From Oscheius tipulae (taxonomy: Eukaryota > Nematoda > Chromadorea > Rhabditida > Rhabditidae), in contig JASJZH010000006.1 in the NCBI GenBank assembly GCA_037178975.1, forward strand, positions 2,232,001 to 2,296,000: a stretch of DNA of 64,000 nt. Direction: 5' to 3'. Below are positions 56,901 to 64,000 of the stretch, piece after piece (the stretch's first letter is position 1; every line of letters starts with the position of its first letter). The notes under the pieces were generated by a model. That model saw nothing but the letters and a program-made list of their open reading frames with translations. It had not been told where the DNA came from and ran no database searches. The position numbers and the translations under genes are program-made.

Positions 56901-59151
56901 ATGTGACATCTGGCGGGACAAGCGGTACTGACGATTCCTGAAAGTTCTTTGTTTCCAATTCGTACAAGTTTGCAAGAAAGATCAATAATTTTGGACACAC
57001 TTTTTCAATTGTCGAACTCGGCCTCGAAACAACTGGAGCCACGTACGGAGGCATTTGGGACGTCTCTTGTAGTTGCTCAACTTGAGGAGCAGGAGCAGTC
57101 TTGCTCTGAAGCAAATTAACGATTGCTGGATGCTTCTCCATCTGAGCCATCTGTTGGTTTGGACGCGTGTCTTGGTAGATGTTTAGATCAAAAGGCCGGT
57201 GCTGCTGAAGGTATTGATTTGACTGAATTACTCCTCTTTGCATTGCCTAAAATATATCTCGACAAGTTGTGCAGTTCTGAAACATACCATTCCGCATGAT
57301 GGAGAGTTTTGGTCATATTGAGAAGGCAGGCTGCCGTGCTTCTGCTCGAGATGCATGTACTGGGGCTGAAAAATGTATTTTTAGACAAAATGTGAGAACC
57401 TCGCCATAGCTGAAACCGGCGAATCGTAGTGAACCTGGGGCTGGCTCGAAGCTTGTCTGCTTATCACAGAAGTTAGACTCGGGTTCTGTGTTTGCAGGCT
57501 TGCCATAGGCTGGTAGTCGTGGCTGCTTTCAGACTGCTGATATGGGTGTATCTCGTTGAGCTCGTTGGCGATGTCCTGCTCTGTGATCTGTTTGAGTTCT
57601 GTTCGCGCTCGAAAGCTTTCGCTGAATATATCTAGGAAGGTGTCATCCTGATTTTCGCCAACAGAGTTATGCAAGTTGTTTTGCTTAGGCGGTGAAGGAT
57701 GCTGGGATGATTCCGCCGAATGCGATGAGCAGGCGTGTGAAGTGATGACAGCAGGAGAGCTGTGCTCATGACCAACGTGTTGACTGTTGTTAGACATCGG
57801 TTGATCCGTATACTGAGCGTATGAAAGAGGAGCTTGAGCTTGTCCAGTTGGATACTGCGGGTAGCCAGCAGACTGTACATCAGCTCCAGCATGCTGATGA
57901 TAGATGTTCATGGTCATGTTATTTTGTTGAACAGTGCTATATCCTTCTCCTTGTTCCGTAGGCATGGCCATGTAGTTCATCTGGTTGTACTGCATCATTC
58001 CATCATGACCGTAGACATGGGGATGACTTGCTACATGGGTTCTACCCGGCATAGCATACCCGCGGCCAGCATGGGCGGAGTGCTCGGCCGTCATCTGGTT
58101 TCTGTTCATCTGGTAGTCCGGAGCAGTTCTTGTGTGGACATTTGAGGCAGCACCCCTCCCACGACCACGTCCAGATCCAACTCCTCCACGTCCACGACCA
58201 CGCTCAGCTGCTTTATGAGTCAGCTGCATTGAATGCATTGTCGGCTGCTGTCCAGAATACTCCGTAGACCTCATCACAGCTGTTCCTGGCATATCAATCA
58301 TTCCGAATTGTTGAGGCATTCTCATGTACTGCTGTCGATTAAACCGCTGAGGAAGAGGTATTCCAGACTGAGAATGGGGCATCTGCTGGTACTGAATACC
58401 TTGATGCAAATGCTGCTGAGGCATCATTTGTGGAATCACTTGCTGTTGCATATGCTGTTGCTGCACGTACAGTGATGCTGATTGCTGCATCTGCACATTA
58501 GCCTGTTTCTGTGTATTTCCACCCCGGCCACCACGTGTACCTTTTGCAGTGTTCTGAAAATCCTATCTTACACAAAAAGCTTCAAATTCATACCTTTGGA
58601 ACAGCACCGCGCGTGGTTTCTTGTGAGGCAATTTTCGAAAGATCGGTAAGAATTGGACTGAAGCCTCTCTGGCTCGACGGATCCATGACCAGACTCTCCA
58701 GCTCGTTCATAGCAGCGCAGCGAGAAGCCTGATTATCGGTTTCAGTTTCAGCTTAAAACTAAAAGCTCACAGAGGCTGTTGCTGCAGTAATCGGATTCAT
58801 CTGATGGTGGTTTTGCTGCATCTAAAACAGTTCTCTTTGAAAGAATTAAGTTATTAATAAGAAAGATGTTTCTATATCTACCTGAGTGTGCTGAGTGCCG
58901 GAAGTTCCATAGGCACTCTGTTGACTGTACATAGCTGCACTGTTCCACATAGATCCTCCGGCAATCTGTGGATTGTAACCAGGATTGTTGAGACCGGCCA
59001 TAGATGGTGAGTACTGACTCTGTGTGCCGGCCATTTGCCAATCCATAGTCATATTTGAATGGTTCATGTGAGAGGAACCAGGAGGAGCCTTAATAAAACA
59101 AATATATCAGTGCGAATTTAGATCGTTTACCTGGTTCCAGTTGTTATCCAT
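44963..59151 (-). CDS. Second giant low-complexity AT-hook protein with unrecognised C-terminal domain
   Basis: About 35 exons join in phase from ATG 59151 to the stop at 44963, giving roughly 4,000 residues. In order: a Gln/Asn/Met-rich, prion-like N-terminus with an RGG-type stretch (58.5-57.4 kb); a helical segment KVCPKLLIFLANLYE ... MICRLKKGLSAVV (about 56.8-57.0 kb) faintly like a TAFH domain; a RGRGRGRGSRGG and GPGRPRGSGK AT-hook region (56.0 kb); a Lys/Glu coiled coil (54.6-54.1 kb); KKTRWGPP (53.4 kb); acidic EEEP repeats (51.7-51.3 kb) followed by KSKRGRPRKH; further AT-hooks such as KRPRGRPRKNK (47.4 kb); and a folded C-terminal domain (46.3-45.2 kb) with DEALSVFYVAGAIIGSHS, DYDLTDWLWDGNKKL and MYIVGVDEDLMPYVSFEGN that I do not recognise. 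Likely nuclear. Long continuous phase supports one gene, though internal promoters or a split are possible. Confidence 0.65.
47549..47625. ncRNA. Candidate hairpin RNA inside an intron of the second giant gene
   Basis: Two 30-nt arms (47549-47578 and 47596-47625) are inverted copies with three differences, one of which is a G-U pair, separated by a 17-nt loop. It lies in an intron of about 300 bp (47487-47788), unusually long for this gene. Size and shape fit a miRNA precursor or a small MITE remnant. No homologue is claimed. Confidence 0.5.
51330..51720 (-). repeat. Acidic 30-residue EEEP repeats in the second giant gene
   Basis: The coding sequence repeats a unit of about 25-35 residues of the form EPVVEPxxEAxVEEEPV: IEPVVEPGIGAAVEEEPVV, EVVEPSTEAVVEEEPVM, QPVVEPVAKSANDYELAV, VPVVDPVTEADVEEEPI and VEPVQKSKRGRPRKH, where the last runs into an AT-hook. 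Confidence 0.85.
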
Positions 59152-59399
59152 ATCGATTGTATGTTTTGATTAGTTGTAATGTAAAGAACACCTGAAAAGG
59201 CAAAATTAAGTGGTTTATACGAAGAGACAGAAAGGCGTTACCGATTCGCTCTGTTTGGCAATCAATTTGTTAGTCTCATTCGAAAAACGGCATCATGGTT
59301 AGGGGTTAGAGAGGACACAATGCGGTGCAACATAATAGGGCCACCCAGTTTTTTTTTGCATTCTGGCACGGGATGGCCTTTTAAGGTTTCGGGAGTAGC

Positions 59400-60050
59400 A
59401 CCAGCGGATTCGGTGGTTTTCAAGTAGGTATGCTTCAGCAATTCGTTGACGCTCTTCAAGAAGTCGGGCTCTGAACAAAAAGATCGACAAAAAGCTGGAT
59501 CGAAGCAGGAATGTGACCAACAACTACGTACACAATCCCGGAACCTATTCACCTTTACACCTTTTCCGATGAGAAAAATCAATTTGGATGGACCGGACGG
59601 TTTTGGCTACTATTGGAGAGACCTCAGGCTGATGCCCATGAGAAATTTTGGAAGGGGGTCATAGTCCGGGATACTTTCTGCAACAATGAAGTGGTGGAGA
59701 TGGAGTTCATTACGACCGGATTAAACTGCCAGACCTACCAGCAATTTTTGGATAAGTGCCTCCTACGCTTCTACTACCAGTCCAGCCAGCAGAATCTACA
59801 GTTCATGCAAGGCAATGCCACGGTTCACACCTCCAAGGCGGATCTTGCTTGGCTCAAAGACGAATTGGTGGATACAATAGATTGGCCTGCACTCAGTCTC
59901 GATGTGAACGCGATTGGAAACTTTTGGGAAATGTTATCCAGAAACGTCTACGCAAATGGAAAAGAGTACAACACTGTTGAGGAGCTTCAGCAAGTGATTT
60001 GCCACGAGTGGAGTGGAACCGAATGGACCCCAACTGAAGACGCTGGTTAG
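59400..60050 (+). pseudogene. Dead Tc3-like (Tc1/mariner superfamily) transposase copy
   Basis: An N-terminal helix-turn-helix-like piece (KKIDKKLDRSRNVTNNYV, about 59480-59540) is joined by an internal deletion to the catalytic domain (FSDEK, then in a shifted frame INLDGPDGFGYYWRDLR), then by another shift to TGLNCQTYQQFLDKC and the end EEWSGTE-type tail (VICHEWSGTEWTP). The second catalytic Asp position reads MQGNATVH instead of QDNA, and the third acidic position reads NAIGNFWE instead of NPIENLWG. So two of three DDE residues are replaced by Gly, and there are at least two frameshifts and a deletion. I did not find the terminal inverted repeats. Confidence 0.85.
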
Positions 60051-61337
60051 ATCAATGCCGAGTCGTATTTATGAGTGTTTTCAGAGAAATGGTGGTGTTA
60101 CCCATTATTAGATCTCTTCTGAGTCATTTAATAAACTTTTTTAAAACTTCGCTGAGTTTATTTTCGTATATTTTTTTTTAATTGACATTAGTGCCCTGCT
60201 TTTGTGGGATGGCCTCATTATTCCAAACAGAGATATCGATTTTTGCGGGATTGGGAATATAAACGCAAGATAACACAGTGATAATATCAGTGTCAATACT
60301 GTTCAAATAACAGGGGAACAAATGTGATTCAAGAAGTGCTGTCTAACGGGGAATTGTTGGATGTGAAAGCAACGAAAGTAAAATACTTGATTTTTAGGTC
60401 AAATGATTTTAAAACGGTTTGATACAGGGAGCCAATAAGATGAAAGGTGATTGTTTCTAGATCATATTGCGGAAAAAGTTGCTGAAAAGCAGATTTTAGG
60501 ACACTTTAAATCAGAGACTTGTACGACTTTCAAAAAGGACAATATACCAGTACTGCAAGAAATGATGTTCCCAGGTCTAATCGTGCGCCAACACCGTTTG
60601 GACAAGAGGAATAGTGTTATCCACCAAAGATTTCAATTACAAGGCAGTGAAAATGAAAAAAAAAAACAAAAGAAAGAATGAAAGTCTTGGGTGTATTATC
60701 GGTTAGGATAGAACATAGGAGGAAAAAACGGCCTTTCATGCTTCCAACTTTCGTTTCAAGTTTTTATTTGAGACTGACTAGAACAATGCTCCTATCGTAC
60801 AAAAAAGTGCACGAAACACTGAAGTGTTTCAGCTGAAACAACTTCAAGAATGTGGGCGCTACAGTAGGAACAGTTATCGAATGGGGCCACGCGCTCCGGC
60901 GGCCTTGAATGAATCAGCGAGCGGTCTGCGAGCGGTCGAGAGCACTAATTAGCTCTGTAGGACCGAACTCTTAAACAGTTGAACCTGTTTACATTCCGCT
61001 GTGGAAGTATCTAAGAAGATCATTAGTAAACGTGGATGATTCTATAAGTTGAAGGTGATCACCGCTATGAGGTAAGAGAAGGTGATACGTAATAGAGTCA
61101 TTTATCTAATACATGAACCACGGATGCGCATTTGTAACATGAGGACAATTCCAAGAAAGTTATTTCAATGACGTTTTCTGATGCTAGCGACAACAGTAAT
61201 CGCGTTAAAGGCAAACACAATAATCACAGTTTTGATATTGAACTCCAAAGGAATTGGCATGAACATTGTGACCAAAATAAATTTTAGCCTGTTTTATTAA
61301 CAAATATGACCACACACGTAATAGGAAGCTTTTTATA
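60051..61337. other. Intergenic, nothing recognised
   Basis: About 1.3 kb right of the transposase relic. One 76-codon frame at 60451-60681 ends in a Lys-rich run and is unlikely to be a gene. The transposon's right terminal repeat should lie near 60100-60400 but was not identified. Confidence 0.4.
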
Positions 61338-61845
61338 TTACTCGGCTTCTAGTTCGATGTAATAGACGGCTGATCCTTCACTGGACTCTTCACTGGTCAT
61401 TTGTACTGAAATTGCTGGTAAGAACGTAAAAAACTTTTACCTTGTGCATCCATTTCATCATACAACATTCCATCATCACTAACAAATTGAAAGAACTTGG
61501 ATGACCCTAGATTGATTGCTCGAATTTCATTTTAGCTGAATACTTGCCGTTTTCCAGAAGAATTTCTTCGACAGATTCTTTTTCAAAATTGTTTACTTCA
61601 TCATCTTCGTATACTATACCAGTATCGGAGACGTGCGATACGAGTTTTACACTTTCTGAATTTGTCGTAATGCTTTCATGGCCACAACTACCGTCATCTA
61701 AAAGGATTTGTTCACCAGCAGAAACAGGAATATGAACATAATTAGAGTTTTCTTGATAATCATAGTCAATGGCTGGCTCTGTTGGAAACAGAGGCAGAGT
61801 TTTTGTTCTGGGAGCAAATATAATCAGTAGGCAAAAGAAAACCAT
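61338..61845 (-). CDS. Short acidic protein with hydrophobic N-terminus, unrecognised
   Basis: The frame from ATG 61845 begins MVFFCLLIIFAPRTKT, compatible with a signal peptide or anchor, and continues with an acidic, Ser/Val-rich region (DYDYQENSNYVHIPV). A further piece to the left, SSKFFQFVSDDGMLYDEMD spliced across a 35-bp intron to MTSEESSEGSAVYYIELEA, ends at the stop at 61338. The junction between the first exon and that piece did not fit in phase, so either a boundary is wrong or these are two genes. It lies about 340 bp downstream of the tyrosine kinase gene on the same strand. Confidence 0.4.
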
Positions 61846-62187
61846 TCAGTATTGAGAAGGACTGCCACACCCATGTGTTCAAGATCGTGGCCAAGAAAAA
61901 AACAGGCGGTTCTGTCACCTGTCAAATATTCAGGCCGTCAAACGCTCATCGATGGCAAACAATCGTAAAGATGGGTCACACTTTAATACGACCAAGTGTT
62001 CCTTGGGCTCCAGAGTAGTGCACTCTCATTCTCTGTTGCCAATTGAGATGATTAGGTTCAGAAAAACATTCACTTTTATTCTTTATCAAACAGACATTTT
62101 AATATATCTCAACGACATCACTAGTGTTCATCGCTCTTTTTGTCAGGATCTTGAGATTTATCTTCCATATCACCCTCACCTAAACAA

Positions 62188-64000
62188 TCAGTTTTGAAAA
62201 ACATTTTCTCTAAACTCAAATGTCGCATTTTCAGCTGGTTGCCAGTCCATAGATTCTTCAGGATTGGATGCTTCAGCTAGGGAACTCAAATGATTTTTCT
62301 TTTCACCAGGAGATTTGTTTTCAAATTCATCCGGATCCTGAAAAGTTTTTTTAAAGAGACAACTGATCTTCTCACAAAGCTATGCGGCGAAGATCTGAAA
62401 TGGTTCGGTTTTGCCTGATTGCGAAGTTCGGCCAAATGTTGTTGATTCTTGGATTCCTGCACTATGACTGCATGACACTTTTCGTAGAACTGAACGTGGG
62501 TACAGATTAAACGTTTTGTGCCTTACTTGTCTAGAGCTTTGGCTCAAATGATCATGCATGAGTCTGACAGCATCACCGAACGAGGGTCTTTCCGAAGTGT
62601 CGAGACACCAGCACTTCATCATGAACGTATATCTATGAAATATTTCGATTTTCACGTTCTTAACTCACATCTTCTCATGAGCAAGGGAGGGCTTAGGGTT
62701 CCTTTCGCCCATTTTCACCCTTTCAAACACATGGGTCGATGGGATTCCGTCATAAGGCAAGCCACCAAGAGTAAAAATCTTAAACTCTCAAAGATGTTAC
62801 AATATCGAGTAAGCAACCTCGTAGAGGAGGATTCCATAAGACCATACGTCAGACTGGAAAATGCCTTTTAAGTACTTCGAACAAAGAACTCACTTGAACT
62901 GTAGCTTTTACCAAGGATTCAGGAGCCATCCAACGAGCTGGCAAAGGATAGGGGCTTTTAAGTCTAAAATAACTCACTCAATACCTAAATTAAGGTTGAA
63001 AATACTACGGAATAGTTGTTTTCGAATGGTCCACAATAGGTGACCCGTAGCAACTATTGGGTCTTGCTAATTAAAAAAATCACACTTCAACAACTGTAGC
63101 TGGCCGACCTATCTCTTTACTACTAAGGCGCAATAACGTTTGTCTGGGCTGGACTACTACCTCCAACTGTTGTGGGAAAAAGATGTCCTGCAAAGTTGTA
63201 GCTGTTTGACTACTCTATTGCTGCGTAAAACATCGCAAACGCCCATTATACTTTGATCTTGTAATAAAAACTGCAAACAAACCTATAGTACTCTCTTCCA
63301 ACAACATTCTTGGCCATTCCAAAGTCCGTCACCTTGCAAATACCATTTGCACCAACAAGGATGTTCCGTGCAGCCAAGTCTCTATGAACACACTGAAAGC
63401 TCATTCACTGAAGTTTAAAACGATCCACCTTGCTGGATGAAAGATGCTCCATACCTTTGGCTACTTGCCAGGCGTACGATAACAGGTGGGAGAGAGTCAG
63501 CTTTGTTTCCAAAGTTCTGTTGTCTGGTTGGTCATAGCTTAGAGGAGCTGTCGACTGTAACTGGTCATTTGCTAAATCGATTCTGACCGAACCCAAAAAG
63601 AGTCAGATGTTGAAGAATTTGGAACAAGGTATCCGGTATCACTCACGACTCGAGCAACAAGACCAGACTCTCTTATCGGAGGATGAAATAGATGTTTATT
63701 ATCATGAAGAAGCTTGAGTAAGTTGCAGTTGCCACATTTCTCAACCACGACGTAGAAATGACTAAACTACAGCTCTTTTGGTGTAAACAAATACAACCTA
63801 CTCTTTTTGAGTTACAGCCCCCACCAGAGTCACAATGTTTGGATGCTGTCCGACTGCACACATAATTTTCAGCTCTTCGAATAGCATTTTTTCCGCAAAC
63901 GGCAAATGTTCTTCTCTCTCAGTTCGGGCAACTACATCTTTTAGTAATTTTCAAAAACGCTGGTTAGAAGGTCAGTCCAAAAATAGTGAGTTTTGAACAC
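62188..64000 (-). CDS. Receptor-type tyrosine kinase, C-terminal part (gene runs off the right edge)
   Basis: Exons on the minus strand encode most of a tyrosine kinase domain: [121 protein letters not shown] and [22 protein letters not shown] and PxRWMAPES are hallmarks of tyrosine kinases, and the long insert before LTLSHLL resembles split-kinase receptors (FGFR/VEGFR/PDGFR group). A C-terminal tail of about 90 residues with an acidic end follows to the stop at 62188. All catalytic residues seen are intact. The extracellular and membrane parts lie beyond 64000, so a cytosolic kinase is not strictly excluded. Confidence 0.88.

Noticed and set aside
56820-57000. TAFH (TAF4-type) domain in the second giant protein
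   Set aside because: Only a weak pattern of hydrophobic spacing; no histone-fold TAF4 domain follows, so it is mentioned only as a resemblance.

Overview
The window looks like compact metazoan nuclear DNA, most probably from a nematode. The reasons are: very short GT-AG introns (mostly 34-60 bp, smallest read 34 bp); spliced genes packed on both strands; TTTTCAG-type acceptors immediately upstream of start codons, as expected for trans-splicing, with one same-strand gene pair about 75 bp apart; a Tc3-like transposase relic; a Bel/Pao-type gag; and families prominent in nematodes (UNC-93-like transporter, GluCl-like channel, M13 peptidase, divergent kinases). Species is not identified. Splice sites were read by eye. 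Three models close exactly in frame from start to stop (LHPP-like 261 aa, UNC-93-like 429 aa, channel 420 aa), which supports the manual method.

Left part (1-10.8 kb): repeats, then an LHPP-type HAD phosphatase (2.4-3.4 kb, +) lying between two copies of an 80-bp direct repeat; a 609-aa intact gag-like ORF with an SR-rich tail plus a decayed second gag fragment (5.5-7.8 kb, -); a fragment of a dispersed element; a tRNA-Thr(UGU) with a 14-nt intron (8.3 kb, -); and an unrecognised spliced gene (8.8-10.8 kb, -).

Centre left (11.5-26.8 kb, all -): the most striking locus. One reading frame can be followed through about 40 short exons from 26823 to 14539. It encodes a giant protein with an unrecognised N-terminal globular part, basic and AT-hook segments, long acidic repeats, a protein kinase domain and then a second, catalytically dead kinase domain. 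Its stop lies about 30 bp before a splice-acceptor-like site for the next gene (proline-rich, KKRKSRWDV motif), followed by a small helical protein gene: an operon-like arrangement.

Middle (29-44 kb): an M13 (neprilysin-like) peptidase (+), converging on a divergent Aurora-like kinase with a KEN box (-), which is preceded by a 66-aa gene (-). Then come a GCCCCCCAC-rich fold-back element, an UNC-93-like MFS transporter (-) that carries an inverted copy of its own exon 7 in intron 4, a GluCl-like Cys-loop channel (+), a 73-aa gene with an N-myristoylation-type start (+), and a MITE-like element with a tRNA-like sequence on its border.

Right part (45-64 kb): a second giant gene (59151-44963, -), Q/N-rich at the N-terminus, then RGG, AT-hook, coiled-coil and acidic-repeat regions and a C-terminal folded domain I cannot name, with a 77-nt hairpin inside one intron. 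It is followed by a dead Tc3-like transposase copy (+), a short acidic gene (-) and the 3' part of a receptor-type tyrosine kinase gene that runs off the right edge (-). The two giant genes share a composition (AT-hooks, acidic repeats, low complexity) that suggests chromatin proteins, but that is inference from composition.
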